The notes beneath the pieces are model-generated. The model ran no database searches and was not told where the DNA came from. It saw only the letters and a list, made by a program, of their open reading frames with translations. Below, piece after piece: positions 45,598 to 53,652 of a stretch of 64,000 nt of DNA; position 1 is the stretch's first letter, and each line of letters begins with the position of its first letter. The stretch spans positions 124,001 to 188,000 of the forward strand of contig JAVJRE010000007.1 in assembly GCA_040218575.1 (NCBI GenBank). Reading direction: 5' to 3'. This DNA is from Alphaproteobacteria bacterium. Lineage in GTDB: Bacteria; Pseudomonadota; Alphaproteobacteria; JAVJRE01. The translations under genes and the position numbers were made by a program.

Positions 45598-48509
45598 CCG
45601 CACGTGCAGAGCGCCTGGCCGCCCCGGCGGGACGGCTGATCAATCGTGACAAGCCCGTCAGCTTTACGTTCGAGGGCCGCCTGTACGACGGCTATGAGGG
45701 CGATACGGTGGCCAGCGCGTTGGCCGCCAATGGCGTTGCCATGCTGTCGCGCTCGTTCAAGTATCACCGGCCGCGCGGCATTCTCACCATGGCCGGCCAG
45801 GACGCCAACACGCTGGTGCAGCTTCCCGACGAGCCGAATGTACTGGCCGACCGCCTGCCGGTGTCGCCGGCGCTGCGGGTCGAAGGGCAGAACTACCGCG
45901 GCAGCCTGGAGAAGGATCAGCTCTCCGCCCTCAACGGCCTGTCGCGGTTTCTGCCGGCGGGATTCTATTACCGCACGTTTTTCCGCCCGAAGGGCGCGTG
46001 GGCCCTGTGGGAGCCACTGATCCGCTATATGGCCGGGCTCGGAAAGGTCAATCTGAAGGCGCCGCACCCCTATCATGACAAGCAGTATCTGTGGGCCGAC
46101 GTGGCCGTCATCGGCGGCGGTCCGGCGGGCATGGCGGCGGCGCTGGAGGCGGCCGACAAGGGGGCCGAGGTCATTCTGGTGGACGAGAACGCCATCCTTG
46201 GCGGTTCGCTCGGCTATGCCCGGTTCGAAGCCAATGGGGTTGACCCGTCGGCCAGCCTGAATGACCTGGTGAGTCGGGTGAGCGGCCACGCCGGCATCAC
46301 GGTCATGACCGATACCACCTGCCAGGCCTGCTTTGCCGACAACTGGCTGCCGCTGATCCGCGGCAACCGGATGTACAAGATGCGGGCGAAGAGCGTGGTG
46401 GTGGCCACCGGCTCCATGGAGCAGCCTCTGGTCTTCCGCAATAACGATCTGCCCGGCGTAATGATGGGCAGTGCCGCCCAGCGGCTGATCCACCACTATG
46501 GCGTGCGGCCGGGACAGAAGGCGGTGGTGGCCACCGCCAATGGCGACGGCTATGGCGTGGCGCTGGACCTGGCCGAGGCCGGGGTCGAGATCAAGGCGGT
46601 GGTGGACCTGCGCAAGGATCCGGACGCCGGCCAGCGCGGCGCAGCGGTCGAGCGCAACGGCATTCGTATCCTGCCGGGTCATACGGTGTGGGAAGGGCAG
46701 GCGGCAAAAGGCAATCGCGGCCTGACCGGCGCGGCCATTGCCCGCGTCACCGGCGAGGGTCAGTGCGATCCGACCGGCGAGACCCTCGATTGCGACATGC
46801 TGTGCATGAGCGTCGGCTATACGCCGACCGCCCATATGCTCTATCACGCCGGCGCCAAGCTGTCCTATGACGACGAAACCGCAATGATGGCGGTGCGTGA
46901 ACTGCCGGAGCACCTGTTTGTCGCCGGCTCCGTCAACAACGCCTTCGATCTTTCGGCGGTGGTCGCCGAAGGTCGCCACGCGGGCTGGTCGGCGGCGAAA
47001 GACGCCGGCCTCAGCGTGGATAATGAACCGGCCGTCCCCAACACCCGCGGCAGCCTCGGCCAGACCCATCCATGGCCGATCTTCAGCCATCCCAAGGGCA
47101 AGGACTTCGTTGATTTTGATGAAGACCTGCAAGTCAAGGATCTGAAGAACGGTATCGCTGACGGCTATTCCCATGTGGAACTGCTGAAGCGCTTCACCAC
47201 CTCCGGCATGGGACCGTCACAGGGCCGTCACTCGGCCATCAACACCATGCGGATGGCGGCACGGGCCACCGGTGAAGCCATGGCCGATGTGGGGACCACC
47301 ACGTCGCGTCCGCCCTATAGCGCGGAGACCTTCGGCCAACTTGCCGGGCGCAGCTTTGACCCGATCCGTCTGACCGGCATTCACAATCGCCATGTGGAAC
47401 TGGGCGCCCAGATGATGGTCGCCGGCGACTGGTACCGGCCCTGGTACTACGGCCCTCCCGGCAAGGCGCGGGAGTGTGCCGAAGCCGAGTCCATGAATGT
47501 GCACAACAATGTGGGCGTGATTGATGTGTCTACCCTGGGCGGCCTGGAAGTGCAGGGGCCGGACGCGGCGGAGATGCTCAACCGCATGTATACCTTCACC
47601 TATCTCAAGCAGCCGCTGAACCGGGCGCGCTATGTGCTGATGACCGATCAGGCCGGTGTCATTACCGACGACGGCGTGGCCATGCGCATTCACGACGAGC
47701 ATTTCTATGTGACGGCGACCACATCGGGCGTCGGCGCGGTCTATCAGAACATGCTGTTCTGGAACGCCCAGTGGCGGCTCCGGGTCAATGTGACCAACGT
47801 CACCACCAGCTATGCGGGAATCAATATCGCCGGACCCAAGGCGCGCAAGGTCATGGAGATTCTGTGCCCCGACGAGGACCTGTCCATCGAGGGCTGGCCC
47901 TATATGGACGCCCGCGTCTGCAAGGTGGCGGGCATCGAGTCGCGCGTCATGCGTATCGGCTTCGTCGGCGAACCGGGCTGGGAAATCCACTGCCCGGCCG
48001 AGATGGGCGAGACCATGTGGGATGCCCTGATGGAAACCGGCGAACCGTTCGGCATCAAGCCGTTCGGGGTCGAGGCCCAGCGCCTGCTGCGTCTGCAGAA
48101 GGGCCACATCATCATCAGCCAGGACACCGATGGCCTGACCCACCCCTATGAGGCCGGCATGGGCTGGGCGGTTTCCAAGCGCAAGCCCATGTTCATTGGC
48201 GGGCGGTCGCTGGAAATTCTGGAGAAGAAGCCACTGACCCGCCAACTGGTCGGCTTTGTCCTGACCAGCAAGCACGCGCCGGTTCCGGAAGAGTGCCATC
48301 TGGTAATTCACAACGGCCAGATTACCGGGCGCGTCACCTCATGCTACTACGCGCCGATCCTGGATCAGGTCATTGGCCTGGCCTATGTGGCGCCGGAGCA
48401 GGCGGCCGACGGCACGATCATCCAGATCCGCGTCGGCCACTCCATGGTTGATGCGCAAGTGCGCAAGCCGCAATTCTACGACCCCGAGAACAAGCGTCAG
48501 GAGCTGTGA
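45594..48509 (+). CDS. soxA: Sarcosine oxidase-type subunit alpha
   Basis: 971 residues. A 2Fe-2S-like N-terminal domain without cluster ligands (VSFTFEGRLYDGYEGDTVASAL) leads into an NAD-binding domain (DVAVIGGGPAGMAAALEAAD, about residues 169-188) and, from about 590, a GcvT-like folate-binding half (NNVGVIDVSTLGGLEVQGPD, AGMGWAVSKRKPMFIGGRSL). The GcvT half accepts the methyl carbon onto tetrahydrofolate, so the product should be 5,10-methylene-THF, linking to FolD and Fhs. Overlaps soxD by 4 bases; soxG follows after 3 bases. Confidence 0.93.
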   Translation: MTARAERLAAPAGRLINRDKPVSFTFEGRLYDGYEGDTVASALAANGVAMLSRSFKYHRPRGILTMAGQDANTLVQLPDEPNVLADRLPVSPALRVEGQNYRGSLEKDQLSALNGLSRFLPAGFYYRTFFRPKGAWALWEPLIRYMAGLGKVNLKAPHPYHDKQYLWADVAVIGGGPAGMAAALEAADKGAEVILVDENAILGGSLGYARFEANGVDPSASLNDLVSRVSGHAGITVMTDTTCQACFADNWLPLIRGNRMYKMRAKSVVVATGSMEQPLVFRNNDLPGVMMGSAAQRLIHHYGVRPGQKAVVATANGDGYGVALDLAEAGVEIKAVVDLRKDPDAGQRGAAVERNGIRILPGHTVWEGQAAKGNRGLTGAAIARVTGEGQCDPTGETLDCDMLCMSVGYTPTAHMLYHAGAKLSYDDETAMMAVRELPEHLFVAGSVNNAFDLSAVVAEGRHAGWSAAKDAGLSVDNEPAVPNTRGSLGQTHPWPIFSHPKGKDFVDFDEDLQVKDLKNGIADGYSHVELLKRFTTSGMGPSQGRHSAINTMRMAARATGEAMADVGTTTSRPPYSAETFGQLAGRSFDPIRLTGIHNRHVELGAQMMVAGDWYRPWYYGPPGKARECAEAESMNVHNNVGVIDVSTLGGLEVQGPDAAEMLNRMYTFTYLKQPLNRARYVLMTDQAGVITDDGVAMRIHDEHFYVTATTSGVGAVYQNMLFWNAQWRLRVNVTNVTTSYAGINIAGPKARKVMEILCPDEDLSIEGWPYMDARVCKVAGIESRVMRIGFVGEPGWEIHCPAEMGETMWDALMETGEPFGIKPFGVEAQRLLRLQKGHIIISQDTDGLTHPYEAGMGWAVSKRKPMFIGGRSLEILEKKPLTRQLVGFVLTSKHAPVPEECHLVIHNGQITGRVTSCYYAPILDQVIGLAYVAPEQAADGTIIQIRVGHSMVDAQVRKPQFYDPENKRQEL

Positions 48510-48512
48510 GCC

Positions 48513-49214
48513 ATGAGTCTTGACCCGCAGTCCCTGCCGCGCCGCAGCCCCATCTACCGGCACCTTCAATCGCTTGGCGCCAATTTTGAAGCCATCGACG
48601 ATCAGGCCTGCGCCATGGATTATGGCGATCCCGACGGAGAGGCGATCCAGGCCCGCAACATGGCGATTGCCGACGCCTGCGCGCTGCCTCGCTGGGGCCT
48701 GAAGGGCTGGAACACCATGGCCTGGCTGCGCGACCACGGCTGCAGCGTGGGCGAGGAAACCAATGTGGCGTTCCGTCAGAGCGACGGGTCGCTGATCGCG
48801 GCGCTGGCCTGGGGTGAAGCGCTGATTCTGGGAACCCTGGGCGGCGCGGGCATCAGTCAGCGCCTGATCGGCGAATACACGCTGGTTGACGGCATCGGCA
48901 CTTATCCGATCCCGCGGCCGTCCACCAACTTCTGGTTTGTGGTATCGGGCCAGCACGCGCCGACAATGTGGTCGAAATTGTGCGCCATTGATCTCCGGCC
49001 CAAGCACTTTCCCGATCTGGCCATCGCCCAGACCTCTGTGGCGCGCCAGAACTCCATCATCATCCGCGCCGACATCGGCGAAACCCCGGCCTATCACGTG
49101 CTGAGCGACTGGTCGGCGGCCGGCTATATGTGGCGCTCGATCCTGGACGCCATGGAGGAGTTCGGCGGGCGGCACGTAGGGCTGACGGCCCTGCGACGAC
49201 TGCAGGGACACTGA
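48513..49214 (+). CDS. soxG: Sarcosine oxidase-type subunit gamma
   Basis: 233 residues related to the C-terminal part of GcvT-fold proteins. SPIYRHLQSLGANFEAI and later QTSVARQNSIIIRADIGETP and YHVLSDWSAAGYMWRSILDAM match SoxG, the smallest structural partner of SoxA. It is longer than many SoxG proteins (about 200). The gene closes the soxBDAG operon; 236 bases without a gene follow. Confidence 0.82.
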   Translation: MSLDPQSLPRRSPIYRHLQSLGANFEAIDDQACAMDYGDPDGEAIQARNMAIADACALPRWGLKGWNTMAWLRDHGCSVGEETNVAFRQSDGSLIAALAWGEALILGTLGGAGISQRLIGEYTLVDGIGTYPIPRPSTNFWFVVSGQHAPTMWSKLCAIDLRPKHFPDLAIAQTSVARQNSIIIRADIGETPAYHVLSDWSAAGYMWRSILDAMEEFGGRHVGLTALRRLQGH

Positions 49215-49450
49215 AGAACAGACACTGAAATGCGGGCTGGCCGGATCGCCCCGCGGCAATCCGGCAGGTGTCCGATACTGGCCGGCGGGAGGCAGGCCGA
49301 TGACTGCACCCGGCACTACTGGCGAAGCCAGGCCAGTGGTGCTAGACAGGGGCCGCTTTGGCCCGGCGGCAATTCCGGCTGGAAAGCCGGGGCCAAAACC
49401 ACTAAAGCCATCTGCCAGTCCTTTCTGCTCTTGAACCACGGAACCGACAC
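49215..49450 (+). other. Gap between soxG and fhs
   Basis: No gene is recognised. A small hairpin CCGGCT-GGAA-AGCCGG (49375-49390, GNRA-like loop) lies about 60 bases before the fhs ATG. No phased TGGT array is present, so fhs may be read through from the sox operon. Confidence 0.35.
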
Positions 49451-51343
49451 ATGACGCGCTCTACGAGACCGTCGCGGCCGGCCCTTGCGGCCCGCGCTTC
49501 GAAGCCATCCCGCCGCAAGGCGGCGACGCGGAAGAAGGTCGCCGCCAAACCGGCGACAGCGAAGAAAGTGACGGCCAAGAAGGCAGTGGCTAAGAAGGCA
49601 GTGGCTAAGAAGGCGGCAACAAAGAAAACCGCCGCCAAGGGCCGCATGACGCGGATGGCTGCCGGCGGCGCGGTCAAGTCGGACATCGCGATTGCCCGCG
49701 CGGCCAAGTGGAAGTCCGTCTTCGAGATTGCCGACAAGCTTGGCATACCGCCGGCGCATCTGGAACCCTACGGCCACAACAAGGCCAAGGTTTCGTTGGA
49801 TGCCTATGAGAGCCGCAAGCGACAGAAGGACGGCAAGCTCATCCTGGTGACGGCCATTACCCCGACCCCGGCCGGCGAAGGCAAGACCACCACCACCGTG
49901 GGGCTGGGCGACGCGCTCAACCACATCGGCAAGAAGGCCATGATCTGCCTGCGCGAACCGAGCCTCGGCCCGTGCTTTGGCATGAAGGGGGGCGCCGCCG
50001 GTGGCGGCTATGCCCAGGTCATCCCCATGGAGGACATCAACCTTCACTTTACCGGTGATTTCCACGCCATCGGCGCGGCGCACAATTTGCTGTCGGCCAT
50101 GCTGGATAACCACATCTACTGGGGCAATCAGCTCGATATCGACGTGCGCCGGGTGTCGTGGAAGCGCGTGGTGGATATGAACGACCGCGCCCTGCGTCAG
50201 ATCACCAACAGCCTGGGCGGCGTCGCCAACGGCTTCCCCCGCACGGACGGCTTTGACATCACGGTCGCCTCTGAGGTCATGGCCATCCTGTGCCTGGCCC
50301 AGGACCTGGAAGACCTGCAGCAACGACTGGGCAACATCGTTGTCGCTCAGAATCGCAATCGCGAACCGGTGTTCGCCCGCGAGCTGAACGCCGACGGCGC
50401 CATGACCGTCCTGCTCAAGGATGCGATGAAGCCCAATCTGGTGCAGACGCTGGAAAACAATCCGGCCTTTGTTCATGGCGGCCCCTTCGCCAATATTGCC
50501 CACGGTTGTAATTCCGTTGCGGCAACCCGCCTGGCCCTCAAGCTGGCCGATTATGTGGTGACGGAAGCGGGCTTTGGCGCCGATCTGGGGGCGGAGAAGT
50601 TCTTTGACATCAAGTGCCGCAAGGCCGGGCTGAAGCCCGCCGTCGCCGTGGTTGTGGCCACGGTGCGGGCGCTGAAGATGCATGGCGGCGTTGCCCGGGC
50701 CGATCTGGCCAAGGAAGACGTCAAGGCCGTGCGCGAAGGCGGCGCCAATCTTGCCCGTCACATCGAGAATGTGAAGAGCTTTGGTGTGCCGGTGGTCGTC
50801 GCCATCAATCAGTTCAGCGGCGACAGCGATGCGGAGCTGGAACAGGTGCGCCAGACCTGCAGCGAGCTGGGGGCAGAGGCCTTCCTGTGCTCGCATTGGG
50901 CCGATGGCGGCCGCGGCGCCACCGATCTTGCGCGCGAAGTGGTCAAGATCGCCGATTCCGGCGCGTCCCGCTTTCGTCCCCTGTATCCCGACGACATGCC
51001 CCTGTGGGAAAAGGTCCGGACCGTGGCCCAGCGCATTTACGGCGCCCAGGGGATCATCGCCGATCAGCCAGTGCGCAACCGCTTCAAGGAGCTGGAAGAC
51101 CTGGGCTATGGGCGATACCCGGTGTGCATCGCCAAGACCCAGTACTCTTTTTCCACCGACCCGAATCTGAAAGGAGCGCCGAGCAACCACGTGGTGCCGG
51201 TGCGCGAGGTTCGCCTCGCCGGTGGCGCTGAGTTCCTGGTGGTGGTCTGTGGCGACATCATGACCATGCCGGGCCTGCCTCGCGTACCATCGGCCAATTC
51301 CATCAAGCTGGATGATGAAGGGCAGATCGCCGGCTTGTTCTAG
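49451..51343 (+). CDS. fhs: Formate--tetrahydrofolate ligase with Ala/Lys histone-like N-terminal extension
   Basis: 630 residues. The catalytic body starts near residue 75 ([14 protein letters not shown]) and contains the P-loop [15 protein letters not shown] (137-151), [15 protein letters not shown] and [17 protein letters not shown], all typical. It interconverts formate + ATP + THF with 10-formyl-THF; in C1 catabolism it runs towards formate and ATP. Residues 1-66 are an unusual basic extension of KAAxKK-type repeats resembling the tails of bacterial histone H1-like proteins. An internal ATG at 49646 with AAGGG nearby would give the body alone, so two forms are possible. Confidence 0.94.
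   Translation: MTRSTRPSRPALAARASKPSRRKAATRKKVAAKPATAKKVTAKKAVAKKAVAKKAATKKTAAKGRMTRMAAGGAVKSDIAIARAAKWKSVFEIADKLGIPPAHLEPYGHNKAKVSLDAYESRKRQKDGKLILVTAITPTPAGEGKTTTTVGLGDALNHIGKKAMICLREPSLGPCFGMKGGAAGGGYAQVIPMEDINLHFTGDFHAIGAAHNLLSAMLDNHIYWGNQLDIDVRRVSWKRVVDMNDRALRQITNSLGGVANGFPRTDGFDITVASEVMAILCLAQDLEDLQQRLGNIVVAQNRNREPVFARELNADGAMTVLLKDAMKPNLVQTLENNPAFVHGGPFANIAHGCNSVAATRLALKLADYVVTEAGFGADLGAEKFFDIKCRKAGLKPAVAVVVATVRALKMHGGVARADLAKEDVKAVREGGANLARHIENVKSFGVPVVVAINQFSGDSDAELEQVRQTCSELGAEAFLCSHWADGGRGATDLAREVVKIADSGASRFRPLYPDDMPLWEKVRTVAQRIYGAQGIIADQPVRNRFKELEDLGYGRYPVCIAKTQYSFSTDPNLKGAPSNHVVPVREVRLAGGAEFLVVVCGDIMTMPGLPRVPSANSIKLDDEGQIAGLF
49561..49638 (+). repeat. Lys/Ala codon repeat encoding the Fhs extension
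   Basis: Near-repeats of AAGAAGGCAGTGGCT and related Lys-Lys-Ala-x-Ala codon blocks; the unit occurs twice exactly around 49577-49607 with degenerate neighbours. Slippage here would lengthen or shorten the tail without a frameshift when it changes by whole 15-bp units. Confidence 0.7.
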
Positions 51344-51417
51344 GGAGTTCGCGCCAGGCGGGAGTGGTGGGATCAACGCCTTGACTCAGGGCCGGCCAGA
51401 GGCGATCTGACGTGGTG

Positions 51418-51846
51418 ATGAGCAAAGCCATGGTGTTTCCCATCAAGCCCGCACCTCGTTCGGCTTCGAGTGACCATAGAGCGGGCGGCGCATCGCGCAT
51501 CATTGTCCGCGACCTGCGTCTGGACTGCCCGATCGGGGTCAAGCGGGAAGAGAAGGGACGCCTCCAGCCGGTTATCTTCAACCTCGATATTGAGGTGGAC
51601 AGCCCGGCGGGGCCGGCTGGCGATGTGCTTGGTCAGGTTCTGGACTATGACATTGTAGTAGACGCTGTCCGCGCAATCACCGGTGAGGGGCATACAGAAC
51701 TGGTCGAAACGCTGGCCGAACGAATCGCCGCTTTTTGCCTGTCCCAGGACAGGGTTCTGCGGGTCACGGTTCAGGTGGAGAAACCAGACGCCATAGCGGA
51801 GGCGGCCAGCGTCGGAGTCGCCATCACACGGCTGCGTCAACACTAG
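51418..51846 (+). CDS. folB: Dihydroneopterin aldolase family protein
   Basis: 142 residues. FolB-type tunnelling fold: IIVRDLRLDCPIGVKREEKG, VLDYDIVVDAVRAITGEGHTEL (split: LDYDIVVDAVRAI then HTELVETLAERIA), and the catalytic Lys in VQVEKPDAIAEA. Housekeeping FolB makes 6-hydroxymethyl-dihydropterin for folate synthesis. Placed between fhs and formate dehydrogenase it may supply folate for C1 oxidation or be a pathway-specific paralogue. ATG at 51418 is preferred; two GTGs directly before it are also possible. Confidence 0.8.
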   Translation: MSKAMVFPIKPAPRSASSDHRAGGASRIIVRDLRLDCPIGVKREEKGRLQPVIFNLDIEVDSPAGPAGDVLGQVLDYDIVVDAVRAITGEGHTELVETLAERIAAFCLSQDRVLRVTVQVEKPDAIAEAASVGVAITRLRQH

Positions 51847-51901
51847 ATCAACCTGGAGTCCGCCAGGCGTCCAGCCTTCGCCCGGGCGGATCAACCTGAA
51901 G
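51846..51901 (+). repeat. Direct repeat pair in the folB-fdh gap
   Basis: GATCAACCTGGAG (51846-51858) and GATCAACCTGAAG (51889-51901) differ by one base and are 43 bp apart, just upstream of the formate dehydrogenase beta gene. The spacing (four helical turns) would suit a regulator dimer pair. Function unknown. Confidence 0.4.
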
Positions 51902-51942
51902 CCAGCCGGCTTCACGCACTACAGGCAAGGGGAACGGTCCGG

Positions 51943-53652
51943 ATGGCCGAAGACGAGAAGCAGAAGATACGCAAGCATCGCCATCCCGGATCCGGACGGC
52001 GGCATACGCGCCCGGTGCCGCGCGGCCGCCAGGTTGACCCGCGCGCGCAGGACGAAGTGCGCGGCCTGCTCGGCGATGGGCCACGCCGCCGCGATCTGTT
52101 GATTGAGTATCTCCACCGTCTGCAGGACCATTACCACTGTCTGCCGGCGTCACGGCTGGCGGCGCTGGCCCATGAAATGCGGCTATCGCTGACCGAAGTG
52201 TATGAGGTGGCCACCTTTTATGCGCACTTCGACGTGGTGGACGAACAAGATGAGCCGCTGCCGGAAATTACGGTCAGGGTGTGCGACAGCCTGACCTGCT
52301 CGCTCTATGGCGGCGATGACCTTCTGGCCAACCTGCAGAAGGCGCACGGCGCGAACGTCCGTATCGTGCGGGCGCCCTGCATGGGGCACTGTGATACGGC
52401 CCCGGTGGCGGAGGTGGGGCACAATTTCGCCGACCATGCCACGGTCGACGCAGTCAATGACCTGATCCGCCGCAAGGACACCCATGCCCATGTGCCCGAC
52501 TATGTAGGCTTTGACGCCTACCGGGCCGATGGCGGCTATGGCCTGGTGGAGGCGCTGGACCGCAAGGAAACCAGCATCGCTGACATCCAGGACGCTCTCG
52601 GCAAAGCCAGCCTGCGCGGCCTTGGTGGTGCCGGATTCCCGACGGCCCGCAAGTGGCAGTTCGTCCAGGCCGAGCCCGGTCCACGCTATTTCTGCGTCAA
52701 TGCGGATGAAGGCGAGGTGGGCACCTTCAAGGATCGGCACTATCTGGAGAGCGATCCGCACCGCTTCCTGGAAGGTGTGTTGATCGCCGGCCGCGCGGTC
52801 GAGGCCAAGGCCGTCTACATCTATTTGCGCGACGAGTATCCGGCCGCCCGCGAAATCCTTCTGCGTGAGATGGCGGCGGTGAAGGCGGCCGGCCTGCACG
52901 GCGGCATGGAGATGCACCTCAGACGCGGCGCGGGCGCCTATATCTGCGGCGAAGAGTCGGCGATGATCGAAAGCATCGAGGGCAAGCGCGGATTGCCGCG
53001 CCACAAGCCGCCATTCGTCGCCCAGGTCGGGCTTTTCGGCCGACCGACCCTGGTGCAGAACGTGGAAACCGTTTTCTGGATCCGCGACATTGTGGAGAAA
53101 GGCGCGGCGTGGTTCACCGGCCAGGGCCGCCATGACCGCACGGGCCTGCGCAGCTTTTCCGTCTCCGGCCGGGTAGCCCGGCCCGGCGTCAAGCTGGCCC
53201 CGGCCGGCATTACCATGCAGGAGCTTCTGGACGAGTATTGCGGCGGCATGGCCGAGGGTCACAGCTTCAAGGGCTATCTGCCGGGCGGCGCCTCTGGCGG
53301 TATCCTGCCGGCCAGCATGGCGAATATTCCGCTTGATTTCGGCATGTTGGAGAAGCACGGCTGCTTCGTCGGCAGCCATGCGGTTGTGGTCCTGTCCCAC
53401 AAGGACGATATCAAGGCGGTGGCGCTCAACCTCATGAAGTTCTTTGAGGACGAAAGCTGTGGTCAGTGTACGCCGTGCCGCGTCGGCACGGAGAAGATGG
53501 TGAAGCTGATGAGCCAGCCGAAATGGGACCAACCGTTGATGGACGAACTGGCGAGAACCATGACCGACGCGTCAATCTGTGGCCTGGGTCAGGCGGCAGC
53601 CAATCCGCTCAATGCGGTTCTCAAGTATTTTCGTGAGGACGTGACATCATGA
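51943..53652 (+). CDS. NAD-dependent formate dehydrogenase beta subunit (NuoE-NuoF fusion)
   Basis: 569 residues. The first 180 residues are NuoE-like with a 2Fe-2S set C114, C119, C146, C150. The NuoF-like rest has the FMN/NADH site LGGAGFPTARKW, the VNADEGEVGTFKDRH loop and the 4Fe-4S Cys C506, C509, C512 and C546 (SCGQCTPCR...SICG). This passes electrons from formate to NAD. The fused two-subunit plan matches the FDH1 type of Methylorubrum extorquens rather than the FdsGBA type. The first 35 residues are a basic tail. Overlaps the alpha gene by 4 bases. Confidence 0.92.
   Translation: MAEDEKQKIRKHRHPGSGRRHTRPVPRGRQVDPRAQDEVRGLLGDGPRRRDLLIEYLHRLQDHYHCLPASRLAALAHEMRLSLTEVYEVATFYAHFDVVDEQDEPLPEITVRVCDSLTCSLYGGDDLLANLQKAHGANVRIVRAPCMGHCDTAPVAEVGHNFADHATVDAVNDLIRRKDTHAHVPDYVGFDAYRADGGYGLVEALDRKETSIADIQDALGKASLRGLGGAGFPTARKWQFVQAEPGPRYFCVNADEGEVGTFKDRHYLESDPHRFLEGVLIAGRAVEAKAVYIYLRDEYPAAREILLREMAAVKAAGLHGGMEMHLRRGAGAYICGEESAMIESIEGKRGLPRHKPPFVAQVGLFGRPTLVQNVETVFWIRDIVEKGAAWFTGQGRHDRTGLRSFSVSGRVARPGVKLAPAGITMQELLDEYCGGMAEGHSFKGYLPGGASGGILPASMANIPLDFGMLEKHGCFVGSHAVVVLSHKDDIKAVALNLMKFFEDESCGQCTPCRVGTEKMVKLMSQPKWDQPLMDELARTMTDASICGLGQAAANPLNAVLKYFREDVTS

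Noticed and set aside
49398-49446. TGGT/ACCA array upstream of fhs
   Set aside because: ACCA-like elements occur at 49398, 49435 and 49443 but are not at 10-11 bp steps, so they were not added to the regulon.
49316-51376. 686-codon open frame antisense to fhs
   Set aside because: The plus-strand Fhs motifs are unmistakable; the antisense protein has no recognisable domain, only shadow composition.
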